From Brachynemurus nebulosus (taxonomy: Eukaryota; Arthropoda; Insecta; Neuroptera; Myrmeleontidae): DNA of 64,000 nucleotides. The stretch is from assembly GCA_035578155.1 (NCBI GenBank), contig JAPWDM010000005.1, forward strand, positions 23,372,877 to 23,436,876, given 5' to 3'. Under the pieces are notes generated by a model. The model was not told where the DNA came from and searched no databases. It worked only from the letters and a program-made list of their open reading frames with translations. Positions within the stretch are counted from its first letter, which is position 1, and each line of letters opens with the position of its first letter. The position numbers and the translations under genes were made by a program. Shown here in pieces: positions 49,736 through 61,278 of the stretch.

Positions 49736-49945
49736 ACCAAGGTCGTATAGAGTGAGGTGGTCATGAAAGTCATGTCCCCCTACCCCTGAATCGAAATAAA
49801 TTCAAATTTTATCGATTTTCCAATTATTATTATCTGGTCTTACCACAAATGGTGATTTCTTTTTTTGCAATCTTAAGAAGAACGATTTAGGAAGCTATTA
49901 AAAAAATGTGACCCCCTCCTAAACTAAGTGCTGGATCCGTCCCTG
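49736..49945 (-). mobile_element. hAT-type terminus, single end
   Basis: The right boundary reads GTGCTGGATCCGTCCCTG. Its complement, CAGGGACGGATCCAGCAC, is a classic hAT start, and GGAGGGGGTCAC follows as subterminal sequence. No left end or duplication could be paired; CATGCAGT lies just outside. Confidence 0.6.
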
Positions 49946-50370
49946 CATGCAGTAATCTGTGGAGGATAGCTGGTAATATGTACGTTGGTGCTTGCTGTTG
50001 GTAAGGTTTGTAATATTATGTAGGTCAGTCCATTTATGCAGGTGATTCTTTGCTAAGTGCACACATTCACATATTATGTACATATGTACTACAGGCGCAC
50101 ATGCGAAAGAGAGTACAGGTAGACACATGGCTACCTAGTATGCATACGTAAATAAATAAATATGAGACTACCTACATGTTGGACGTAATACAACTATAAA
50201 CAATACCTTAACAAGTTCAATATTATTTTACACATGTGGATAAATTTAGATGAGACAGTTGAGGGACTGGCGTAGAGAAGCTATAGACCTGTCATGATCA
50301 AGTTATATCGTACCACTGCGAAGTAGGTGTTATTAAAGTACAACATCACCAGTGAGCAATGTGCTCAATC
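49946..50370. other. Non-coding stretch
   Basis: No gene or repeat seen. Confidence 0.45.
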
Positions 50371-50880
50371 CACAGTTAAAAAAATATGTATTATTACAAT
50401 AAAAAATATGGTAATTTTTTACAATATTTGTCTTGAAAATTACAATGTGTTAGTAAATTTAAATAATTTAATTGTAAAATATGAAATTTTGTGTAAAAAT
50501 AAATATTCACTGTCATTTTAAATACTTTGATCCTAAAATTACATATAAAAGTGGTATTTCACATGTTAAAATAGTAAAATTACATTTCGAAACGAAAATT
50601 TACTGTAATTGTATATAAATTACCGGTCTTTTTGATGTAAATTACCGGTATCACGTGATTGATTCTGCGCAATTAACATGTCGTACATGTTAATTTTACA
50701 TGTCGTACGTAATTAATTTACATTGAGTGGCGTAAAGTTACAGCCGAAATGTAAGGTAAAACATTCTACAATGTAATTTTACATAGAAAAATGTTCTAAA
50801 CATTTCGAAATGTAATTTTACAATATTTAATGTTGGCAATTAAATGCCAACATTAAATGTTGTAAAATTTTTTAACAGTG
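50371..50880. mobile_element. MITE with CACWGTTAAAAAA ends
   Basis: The left end is CACAGTTAAAAAAAT and the right end finishes ATTTTTTAACAGTG. The interior repeats AAATGTAATTTTACA / TTACATTTCGAAA and ACATGT motifs in both orientations and includes a hairpin of AATGTTGGCATTTAA type near 50828-50860. The target duplication was not resolved. Confidence 0.65.
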
Positions 50881-50911
50881 TGCTTTTTAAAAGAACTACG
50901 AATGCCTAGAC

Positions 50912-52078
50912 CAGAGGTTCCCAATGATTTTTTTCTACGGGCCCCTTTATCCAGTCACTATTTTGACAGGGACCCCTAAATCTAAAGAAATTAAAAAAAA
51001 ATTGTAGTCTCGCAAATAGTTAATGACACTTGTACAATAGTTATTTATGTCATAAGTTGCAAAATGAAGGTTTTTTTTTTTATGAGTCGTAAGTTTGCCA
51101 AACGAGGTCGTAGATACCTCCATAAAGCTAGCCGTCCCAAAAAAAATTGCAAAATCCCCAAAAAAATAGTAGATAAAAAATAGGTGTATTTTAGGTGTGA
51201 ATTAGGCGTGCTAATAAAAAATTAGGTGTTCTTACCGTTTTCGAGAAAACATGAAAAATAAAATGGACGGCTAGGTTTACGTAAACCTAGCCGTCCCTTA
51301 GGTAAAAAAAAGTATTTTGGGTAATTTAAAGTATGGAGAATGAGGTGTAAATTAGGTGTTCTTCGACCATGCTGACAAAAAGTTTGTAAAATGAAAATTT
51401 TAAGAAAAATAATATAAAATATTTTAAACCATGGAAGCGCTGTGAATAATGTTAAAAAAAACGTTATGCACAGCGGTTCTACTGTTTGTTGAATGTTATA
51501 TATTTTGTTATGTAACTGAATAAAAAAAAATGTCAAAAATTTTCTTTACATTCCCAGCACCCCCACTATAATAATGATGTTATGAATACGATAACTTGTT
51601 ATAAATTTAAATTACGAGTTGGATAATTGCGACGAATAAAATAAAAGACACTCATTTTGCACGTGTTACATACAATATTTTTTGCAATTCTAAATTAAAA
51701 TGGAAAAAAACTAACGAAAAATGGAAAAATAATCTCAAATTATAAAAGTTTGACAACTACATTAAAAAATTGATTAACAAATTTTTTGTTTTGAATTTTT
51801 CATAGATGACTATGATGACTATAGCTTACATATCGTTACTATAGAAATAAATTTGTTTACCTACTTTTTTTCAGGCGTAATAAAAAGTGGATACTTTTTT
51901 TCATAGTGAAAAAAGTAAGCCGTTTTGACTCTATCACAGGCGACTGTATAGATAACTTTTTTAATTCAGAATTACAAAAACCTAATATAATCCTTAATTT
52001 TTATTAATTAATGATATACAGTGTATATGATACAGAACCCCCCTGGGGGGTCCGCGGACCACCTTTTGGGAACCGCTG
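50912..52078. mobile_element. hAT-type element, 1.17 kb, non-autonomous
   Basis: The left end is CAGAGGTTCCCAATG and the right end finishes CTTTTGGGAACCGCTG. A perfect 8-bp duplication GCCTAGAC lies at 50904-50911 and 52079-52086. Subterminal GGGCCCC and GGGGTCCGCGGACC are present. The body is AT-rich without a transposase frame. The minus-strand 104-codon frame (51222-51536) has no known domain. Confidence 0.9.
51265..51296. repeat. Perfect 32-bp palindrome
   Basis: GGACGGCTAGGTTTAC followed directly by its exact complement. A further copy of the outer part (GCTAGCCGTCCC) lies at 51127-51138. Confidence 0.9.
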
Positions 52079-52086
52079 GCCTAGAC

Positions 52087-52664
52087 GACTACGTCACTCA
52101 AATAGACGGTATAAAAAAGACGAACAGTCACCAATCGAAATAAGTTTGTCCATGAAAGTCAATTGGAGACAAATAATTAGTTGCTTCGAGAAATCAATGG
52201 AGTCAAACATCTGTCGAATTTAATCGGTCATGATGAATCAGTTAAATACAACCAGTTCGAAAGTGAGTCAGTCGAAGTGTGAAAATTCAATCGTTGACCT
52301 CAGCAACAACCAAGACCGAAGATCAAGGGTAGAAAGAAGTAGCAAATATATAATATTGTAAAATCAATCGTGTATCTGAACTCTGAAAAATTCTGAGTAA
52401 AATTATTATTATTTAACCGAATTTCTGTTTATTTTTTTCTTCTTTAATGTGTATCAGTGATGTTTTGTCTTTTAGAGCTTCCACGGCTTAGCCCGGAAAG
52501 AAAAATGAATTCACCTCAACAGCATAAATATCATAATCTTAAAGCTTATAATGTAGTAAGGTATTATTCAATTATTGTTATTTCTAGGAACTAGTATAAC
52601 AAACAGTTGACAATTTCTTGACATAATACAATTGTAAATTTAATAAAGTCTTTATTACCCACCT
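52087..52664. other. Non-coding stretch
   Basis: No gene seen. It is moderately less AT-rich at 52087-52330. Confidence 0.45.
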
Positions 52665-53336
52665 TGGGTAGGTAAAGCGGCATAGCATTATTAATATTAA
52701 AATTTAACATAATAGATAAAATTGACTTTTTAATTTTTAGATGAAATTACAATTTTTAATCACAAATATTACAATTCGCTACCAATTAGTAATCATAAGA
52801 ACAATTTTTAATTATACAAAGTACTCAAATGGTAACTATTCATTTTTAAGACAAAACTCACAAGTAAAATCATCATCTTCTTCATTGCAACCAAAGCCCA
52901 CTTCACAGGTACATCTTTTGCATATCGTTCATCATATCCAACCATCTTCTGCTTTTAATTCCGGCCATAACTCTGGTACCACCACTAGATCCACTGGGCC
53001 ACTTTACCTTTATACACAGTGAACCACATTACCCAAAACTAAGTACAATGGGAAAACTGAAACAAGTGCCTCTCCAACGGATGATTCGTAATTGTTTATT
53101 ATAAAATGAATTACTTCAGAACTACAATAGACACCTTAGATCAAACGGCACAAGAAACACTTCTTTTTAAATAAAATTTTCTAGGTAACACCTAAAGAGT
53201 TGATATGCACCATGACACTATATAAACTGTCAGTTTATCATTTAAACTAAATAACAAGAGTTGACAGCTTTTAGTTCATTTGCAAACTAGTGGTGACTAC
53301 TTTACCTGCCCGGGCCACTATGGCGAGCCTTCCCCT
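52665..53336. mobile_element. Possible family E-related element
   Basis: E-like motifs are scattered: GGGTAGGTAAAGCGGC (52673), GGGCCACTTTACC (52997), CACATTACCCAAA (53024) and CTACTTTACCTGCCCGGGCC (53298), ending GGCGAGCCTTCCCC with TA after it. Only GGYAGGTAAAG is shared between the two ends, so the terminal repeats are weak. The 93-codon frame at 52741-53022 may be incidental. Confidence 0.35.
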
Positions 53337-54845
53337 ACTTACGATAATTTTACGATTCTTGTACGATCAATAAGTAGAGGTTCAAAAAAAACGTGACTTG
53401 GGGGTTCGTCTTACAACTTTGGAACCAAAAATGGAATCGAAGTTTAACGAAAATATAAAAAGACACAAGAATATTATTTTTTTGTATTTGTAAGCAAAAT
53501 TGAAAAATATAAATTTGTGCCATAACTCGACTGGTGTCAACCAAATCTTTTGCGCTGATTCTTGCTGCGAAAATACCAAAATAGTTCAATCTAAATTGCC
53601 TATTCGAGTAAAACCATCTGCATCAATCAATGCTTCCTGATGCAAATATTAAGAAATTGGTAGGTTTCACCCATTACCCCTTTCATAAAACAATTCAATA
53701 CAAAACTGACGTAACTAAATAAATAATTCGGAAGTATCACTTCCAATTTTATCTTTTTATTGTTTAAATAATCAACGTGCTAATATTTATTTCAACGCTC
53801 AAAATTGCCTCCAACGATTATCGCCAACAATTACACCATTCAGACCGCCGGTCAAACGATACGGGAAACAAGGAAACCAAAAATCAACAAATAAATATGT
53901 TTAACAAACAAATTTGACATAAACAATACAAATACAACGTATATTGGATACTTCATTCATATTAATACCTATAGTATGTATAGATACATTAGATATTACA
54001 TATATTGTTGTCTTTTTTGTACATAAATACACCGGTAAAATAGTAGAAGTGAAAAAGAAGATCCACACAGGTACGTATCCAGGATTTGCTTTGTAAGTGA
54101 TATTATGTAACATATCCTCGTTAAGTTCACTCACTACCAGTCCAAGAAACGACCATCAAAAATACTGAGAAATTATCGATCGGAATAGTTAACAAAAAAA
54201 AAAAAATTACATAAGTAATGTTATAATCAAAAATAAGTTGTTTTTGAACAGAGATTTCATGCAACAGGATGTGAAGGTAGACAAAGTCTTACCCTTGACG
54301 GACAATTTTTTTTAAGCTAGAGATTTTGAAAAAAGTTATTTCTTAGATTTGAAAAAATATATTATGCTAAAAAACTTTTTGTCTAAAACCAAAACAGTTG
54401 TGAGAAAAGGTTAATCGCCTTAGAGTTTTCCAGTCCTAGTAATTTTGGCTTAATCTACACCTCATTCTCAATTTTAATGACTATTTTAAGATTTTTCTTA
54501 ACGATTATTTTAATAATATTCCCTCTAATTTTTACCAATCATAGTGCACCTTGTTTTCATTTGTGAAATTTTTGTAAAATCGAAGTGCGCCATTTCAAAT
54601 AATATTTACTTATTTACATTGTTGATTTTAAAATTTTGGCGACTTTCTGGAAGAAATGATACATTTTGTCGATTCGTTCCATACGATATCATCTGTGACA
54701 AACAGAAAAACTCAAGTTCTTCTATAAGCGTTCCATTTCATCAATTTTAGTACAGAACACTAAAAAGACAGTATCCAACGTGATAGTAAAGAAAAATATT
54801 GTTTGGCTGGGCATTTCGTGTAGACAACTAAGGTTTTGTTATTTC
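53337..54845. other. AT-rich non-coding stretch
   Basis: No supported gene. Frames of 65-79 codons lack recognisable domains. Confidence 0.45.
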
Positions 54846-55520
54846 AGGGGAGATTCGCCAAAAAAAAACATCAAAAATCGACCTTTTTTATTATTGTTTT
54901 CTTCTATACAAATAAATATTTTATTAAAAAACTAAATATACAGCATTGTTTCTACATGTATTGAGATTACGACACTGCGAGATTTTTCCACCTTGATGAT
55001 TCCTCGCGTTCTAAAATCCCCAGTGAGCCAAAATCAAAAAATCAAGAATTTTCTACATGAAAATATACATATGCAGTTATGGCACTAGCTAGGATCTAGG
55101 AAAAAAATAATAATCTAGCGAAATCGCATTTTGAAAATAAATTTTTAAAAATCACCGCTTTTTCTCGACTATAAGCAGCCGCCATTTTGAGAATATATTA
55201 CGGAACCAAAAGATCCTAGTTCCTGCCAAAATGACGGTATCGAGAAATATTATGCACTTTGATTTATGTCGATATTTCAAACACTTTTTGAGATACATGA
55301 GGAACCATGTCGAAAAACGTACTTTCGAGAAAAAAGCATTTAATTTTATTTATTTAAATTGAATTATAGTAAAATGGGTGCACTAAATGTCCATAACTAT
55401 TTGATTTTTCATTTTTTTTTTAAATAAAATTTTAGGAGAATATTTCGAACATCTTAAAGAACATAATAATATATGAAGAAAAAAATCGACTTCTTTTTTT
55501 GTTTTTTAGCGAATCTCCCT
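54846..55520. mobile_element. TIR element with AGGGGAGATTCGC ends
   Basis: The left end is AGGGGAGATTCGCCAAAAAA, with AAAATCGAC further in. The right end is AAAATCGACTTC ... TTTTTTAGCGAATCTCCCT. The interior has TCGAGAAA / TTTCTCGA motifs (near 55150, 55226 and 55325). No target duplication was resolved. No coding. Confidence 0.65.
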
Positions 55521-56821
55521 TTAAAAAATAAATTTAAAATTACTATAACTTTTAAAATGTTTAGAAAAGAAACTTAAATAATTAAATTGAATGAAAATGG
55601 TTTTTTTTATAACAGAAGGCCATTCGTTTACGAGATACATAGCAAACTCCCATATTGCACGCCCCCATTTAACAATTTCGTCGCACACAAATTGTGTATA
55701 ATGGCACCCCTCCGTGTTTTAAAGCAAATATGTTTGAATGTGTTAGTGTCTAAGTAATAGTTTGTAACAGTAAATCATACAAATATATAAATCAGAAACA
55801 TTGATGCCCGTGATCTTTGATTTTCTCATTTAGCAATTTGGTCCCAGTGGATTGGGAGTTTCTTATGTATTTACCACAAGTAAAAAATTGAGACATAATT
55901 AGCCAATAGGTATTATTGATCCAAGCAGTTCTTCAAAATCTCCCCTTTTACATTTCCGTTGAGGCAAAAGCAATATCTTTTTGAAAATATCAATATTTCA
56001 CCGGTTGACGATCACTGGCGTTGTAAGACAATAACTGTAACACTACGCTGTACCACGTCAACAATTTCATATAAAGTGTATTAGTTGTCAAAACAGTGTA
56101 TCAATTGGTCACTTCGTCATAATTTTTCATGACCGTTATCCTATTAAAAAATATCCCGACATTTTCAGCGGTCGCCTCTCAACCTAAACATACCCAGTAC
56201 CGAACAGACTATACGGAAAACAAACCACTGGTCGACAAACAAATAAAACATAAAAACGTTTACAAAATGTACATACAGATGTCGTTCTAAAACAAATGCA
56301 AAAATGTACTTCGTTCCAGCCAACAACGTAAATGAAAATGAATCACGTGTAACGCGTATAAAAGAGACAAAACTACAATAAACATTCATTTATATCATTC
56401 TCTCTCTATGTATTTAAAAACAAAATACAGTATAAATGTTTGATGTTCATCTGTTCATCTGTTCAACTGTTTTAAATGAAAAGTGGTATACATATTTTTG
56501 AATTACAGTAAACATATTTATGATATTAACCTTAATAGCTAATACGGTATACATTCTCTATGAAGCTATAATCATGTATTGTATCTATATTTTCCATTTT
56601 TTATCTGATTTTCACATTTGTAGAAATGATTTATTCGATTTTTTCTGTATTCGAACTGACAGTATAGTAAAATCAGCAAACATTGCCTACATTTTCTATT
56701 TAATTTTGAATACAGCTCCATGGAGAGAAATGACGGTCCCTAAGCTAAAAATTTAAACAAAAAAAAAACAGTATGTAATAGGTTAAGATGTCAACGAATT
56801 AATAACTGGAATTGTCAAGTT
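55521..56821. other. AT-rich non-coding stretch
   Basis: No supported gene. Frames at 56165-56389 and 56520-56756 have no recognisable domain. Confidence 0.45.
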
Positions 56822-57680
56822 AACAAGTTTAAAGTGAACTTTCAATCATTTTAAAACGAAATACAAAGATGGAGGTACTCAGAGTAACAAATTCATACCG
56901 TATTTTAACAAACAAATTTGGAGGTTAAGTTTTCGTTCGTTGATATAAAAATTGTACACATTGTGAGTGTTATATTTATTATATTTTAAAGGTATGTTTC
57001 TTTCAAATTGTTATAAAAATTGAAAAAAAATAATTTTTTTTAAGTTTTACATCAATTACTCCAGTTTATCTCTAAAACATTTATATAAAATGTACATGAA
57101 CATAAATTCTGAGATGTTGGTTATAAGGCCCATGCAAATTTTGTTTGGGACAAATCAATTAAAATAGATCTGAAGTGATTAACAAATAAAGCAAAATTAG
57201 ACGCACAACCTTAAATTACTATAGTTACTATACTGTAAAAAAAACTAAAAGATTATTGGTTCTGCCACCTTTGCAAAAAATGTGAAATACGTCGCATATA
57301 AGACAATGTATCAGGTATATGAAGTGTATGACCAAAAGAATGAATTAAATTTTTTCGAACAAAATTATATATTTTATTTCTTTTTTTTATATAGGGTAGC
57401 TTCGCTAGTTTTCGTCCAATTAGTGGAGTTGATAACTTTGCGACATAAAAAGAATATATTCAATTGATTTAATGCTAATGAATTAAATTGCTATTTATTG
57501 CTTATATAGTCTATTTTAAGTTGACATAAAATGATAACTAATTACGTTCATTGTTTTTAGTCGAATTTTCTCCGAAAAATTAGACTTATACAGTCTATAC
57601 GATAAGAGCTGCGAGAGGCGAGAGTAGGGGCGCTATCCGTTTTCGGACCCGTAGAACACGAATATGTAGAAGAAAAAATG

Positions 57681-57684
<4 letters not shown>

Positions 57685-57752
<68 letters not shown>
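57685..57752. repeat. (TA)n tract
   Basis: About 34 TA units inside element D. Confidence 0.92.
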
Positions 57753-57754
<2 letters not shown>

Positions 57755-58072
57755 CCGCCACCTTTTAATTTGTGTAGGACCCCCTATGGAAGTTAAGAGA
57801 TGAAATTTGGTAAATGGGGCTCATTTTCGAGGCACCTCATACTATCAAAGTGGGGTCAAATTTTGGGCAAATTTTTTTTCTGACCCGACTTTTAAGGGGG
57901 CTGGTGGGGGGGCGGAAAAGCAATAAAACTTTTCCAAACCGGTTGGAAATAATGTTTCGGTCAATTATCTACAACATATCCAAAATTCAGCTTCCTAGGA
58001 TGATTTGGTGGGAGTAGAGGGGGGAAAAACGTTTTTCGCTGGATCTAACAGGCCCCCAGCCCCCCCAGAATT

Positions 58073-58660
58073 AACGTAGAGGGTTGAAATTTGGTGTGTT
58101 GATAAAGCTCGTACCTAGGTTGTGCTTTTTGGAGGTTTTAATATTTTACCCCACCCCCCTCATTTTTAAGCTACAATTTCATGCATTTTCGACGTTCGAA
58201 GTTTGTACCACTCGCACAGGTCACCTAAATAAACCTAGAGGGCTGAAATTTTGTATTCGGATTGAGTTAGTATCAAGGGGGTGCCTTTTTGGGGGTCTCG
58301 ACTTTCAAACCCTACTGCCACCATTTTTATACCCAAAAGAACATGATTTTCTTGTTTTTTAACAGTTTCGTTCGGATCAAAATCTCCCCAAATAAACCTA
58401 GAGGGCTGAAATTTTGTGTACAGGTTAAGCTAATAGCCAGACACTGTTTTTTGGGGGTTTCAACTTTTAACCCTTACCCCCACGATTTTTACGCCAATAT
58501 TTCCTTAATTTTTTTGCTTGCTTTCTAACACGTCTAGAGACTCTCTAAGGAAACCTAGAAGGCTGAAACTTCGTAGGTGTATTTAGTTAGTATCCAGCTA
58601 GTACCTTTTGAAAAGTGGTCGAAAACTGAAGTTTTTAAGGAATTGGATACTTAATATCCG
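58073..58660 (+). repeat. Four tandem units of about 160 bp
   Basis: Units begin AACGTAGAGGGTTGAAATTT (58073), AAACCTAGAGGGCTGAAATT (58231), the same phrase (58394) and AAACCTAGAAGGCTGAAACT (58551). Spacings are 158, 163 and 157 bp. Each also has a TTTTTGGGGGT or similar phrase and a CCCACCCCC / CCCCCAC phrase. A related half unit lies near 57790. Confidence 0.82.
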
Positions 58661-59518
58661 TCCACCAAATTTTTACAACTTAATTTAAATTTATACAAAA
58701 TTTTCACTTCTAATTACGTTCAATGTGTCTTAAATATTAGTATAAAAACAAAACATAAAACTTAATCATGTCATAGCAGTATTAAAACTAACCGTGAAAC
58801 GTCATCATATCACTATTTTTTTTTGTATATTCACACACTGTCCGCACAACACGAAAACAAGTAATTGATTAATAATTTTTTTTTTTAAATACGCAACTCT
58901 ATCAAGTAAGAATTTTTTATGGGTGGTGTCACTTGTTTAAATGTCAGATTTGTAACAAATTCAAACATGCTCCGTTATCTGTTTTTATATTACTATTATA
59001 TGCTATTGTAAAGTAATATGGACGAATACTGAACCTGGACGGGAAACTAGCGAAGCTACCCTAAGTAGAGTTTAGTATACTAGAGCTAAAATGCCTCAAT
59101 TAATTTAAAAAATAAAAACTAAATAGATGGATTATCTCAGGCAGTTGCAATAGGTGGACTTTATTTTCCATACTAGTCGGAAATAAGGCCCAATTGCAGA
59201 AACTTTTCAGAATTAAATTTTTGACACAATTACAAATTCGTTAATTTTTTTAGGAATTTTTGTCAAAAACAAGTAAATTTTTATAATTAAGCACTATATT
59301 TTTGGTGTTTTATAAGATATATAAATAATAAGCAAATTTAGTTAGGTGGGACTTAAAAGCCTTAGATTCCTTATCAGCTAAACGCTAATTTACGGCATGA
59401 ATTGAAAAAAATTAATGATTTGAAGAAATCGGAGCTGCCAGTATGTCAGAAAAATTTATATAACATCAACAATAAATTTGTTAAAAAGAAAAGGAGACAG
59501 AAATGATTGACTTTATGG

Positions 59519-59620
59519 TATATTTTGTTTATTGTGTTTGGAATATGAATCTGTTCTGCAAAACAGAGAAGGAAATATCGTGTTCATTCCAGGTGTTCAT
59601 ATTCCAAACAAAATAAAAAG

Positions 59621-59691
<71 letters not shown>

Positions 59692-59763
59692 CTTATGAAC
59701 ACCATATTTCCTTCTCTGTTTTGCAGAACAGATTCATATTCCAAACACAATAAACAAAATATA
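59519..59763. repeat. Palindrome W centred on (TA)n, 69-bp arms
   Basis: The left arm starts TATATTTTGTTTATTGTGTT and includes TTTGGAATATGAATCTGTTC and GCAAAACAGAGAAGG. The right arm (59695-59763) is its complement with about one mismatch. The centre holds a third partial copy (GGTGTTCATATTCCAAAC) and (TA)n at 59622-59689. A related piece lies in B3 at 34980-35045. Confidence 0.88.
59622..59689. repeat. (TA)n tract
   Basis: About 33 TA units at the centre of palindrome W. Confidence 0.92.
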
Positions 59764-59876
59764 TATAGAGTTTCTTCGACGCTATTAACCACAACAAGTG
59801 TTTGCTAGTTCTTGAGAATCAACCGTTCAGCAAATTTCCGGAAAGAAAGCTCAGCAGTTTTTTTTATTCCATTTTA

Positions 59877-60652
59877 GGCTGCGGTTACATTGGTTACGAA
59901 TTCATACGAAAATTGATTCGTACGAGCTCGTACGAAATTCATTCGTACGACTGTGTGGTTACATTGGATACGGAATCATAATACGAATTCGTATTTAAAT
60001 TTAAATTGAAAACCGTTAGTACATATTGCATGATATTAAACAATGGATCCCAGTCACCGAATCTTATTTATTAAAATCACCATTTTCAAAATTTCTAATT
60101 ATAGAAAACAAACAATTCTGGGTAAACGATTATTTATTATTCATGTAGAGCAATAAAAGCTGAGTTCTGGAATTACTTTGAGGAAATTTTTCAAGACGAA
60201 CAGAAATTTTTATAATACTTGAACATGTCGCAAGTCACATTCAATTACATTTTAAAATCTACTGAATTTCAGCTTCAATATTTAGTTAATTAATTTTTTA
60301 TTACACATACTTAAAATATTTTTGTTAACTTAGGTTAGCTTTATTCTCATTCCACAATTTTTTATTTAACTTTCTATTATGATAATATTTATGTTTTTGA
60401 TCCCTTAAAGACCTCCTTTGTTCAACAAAAATAATTATTTTTTCTATATCCATTGCATTTTTTTCGTACGAATTCGCATCAAAAAACAAAATATTTTGGT
60501 CGTATCAAAAAGTCGTACGAGCTCGTACGAAAGAGTCGTAAGCAATGTAACCACGCATGTCTAAATGTATGCATTTGTTTAATTCGTATAAACTCGTACG
60601 AATTCGTACGAATGAATTTTCGGATGAATTCGTATCCAGTGTAATCGCTACC
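59877..60652. mobile_element. PIF/Harbinger-type MITE J
   Basis: The left end is GGCTGCGGTTACATTGGTTA and the right end finishes TCCAGTGTAATCGCTACC. A TTA duplication lies at 59874-59876 and 60653-60655. The terminal repeats are imperfect. TACGAATTCGTA-type motifs are repeated throughout, and TCGTACGAGCTCGTACGA, a perfect 18-bp palindrome, occurs in both halves (59920 and 60512). No transposase frame. Confidence 0.8.
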
Positions 60653-60930
60653 TTAATTAGTCAGATTAAAAATATCAGAAACACTATAATAATCTGGAAA
60701 TAATTATTATATCAACCTTCATTTTATTTCTTATTTTTTATCCTATTTTAATTGGCAATTATAAAATTAATTTCTTAATTCTGGAAATTTCTTTCAACAT
60801 TAATTCGCACATAAAGTTAATATCTTCCACCCGTGTGCTTGAACCATTTTATTAATATTTAAATATTCTAAACATGTTCTAAGTATATATTAAAACTGGT
60901 AGGTTTTGGCAAGAATAACAATACCTTTTA

Positions 60931-61030
60931 GGCTGCGGTTATATAAGACGCTTGGACACGTGTATTTAGTGGTTATAATCACACAATACAAACTCAAGTT
61001 GTGACAATTTACACGCGCGTGCAAGCGTCC
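60931..61030. mobile_element. Harbinger-like fragment K
   Basis: Follows TTA (60928-60930) with GGCTGCGGTTATATAAGACG, sharing its first 11 bases with J. An inner inverted pair (GACGCTTGGACACGTGT / ACACGCGCGTGCAAGCGTC) is present, but the right terminus is lost or too diverged. Confidence 0.4.
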
Positions 61031-61278
61031 TACAGAACAATAGTTCAAGTTACGCCTACAAAAACACCTATAGTCCAAGTTACGCTCGTAATCTCTCGTA
61101 AGAAAAATGAGTACTGGTAAAGATAAAATTCCCTAGCAACGAGTTACGGAACTAACTATAACAATTTTCACAATACTGAGCATTCTAATGACAATTTTAC
61201 AAAGTTTTTACAAGTGATTATTATTCAATTTTTTCTTTTTTATTTTTTTATTTTTAATAACAATTAATTTATTAATTA

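Larger units (their letters stand above)
57394..59061. mobile_element. Family D TA-flanked element
   Basis: The left end is GGGTAGCTTCGCTAGTTTTC and the right end finishes GGGAAACTAGCGAAGCTACCC. TA flanks both (57392-57393 and 59062-59063). It contains a (TA)n tract at 57685-57752 and a ~160-bp tandem repeat at 58073-58660. Frames at 57814-58528 are translations of that repeat. Confidence 0.82.
56822..59371 (+). mobile_element. Family C DNA transposon, copy C2, interrupted
   Basis: It matches C1 from AACAAGTTTAAAGTGAAC onward (CTTTCAATCATTTTAAAACG; TTTTCGTTCGTTGATATAAA) and at the right (CAGTTGCAATAGGTGGACTT; CGGAAATAAGGCCCAATTGC). It ends AAGCCTTAGATTCCT followed by TA. The left terminal repeat is missing. 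Element D sits inside at 57394-59061. Confidence 0.75.

Noticed and set aside
58084..58528. Overlapping frames with repeated peptide phrases
   Set aside because: They follow the ~160-bp tandem repeat inside element D, and the peptide repeats reflect the DNA repeats.
58073..58660. CRISPR array
   Set aside because: Units repeat along their full length, without short repeats alternating with unique spacers, and the DNA is eukaryotic.
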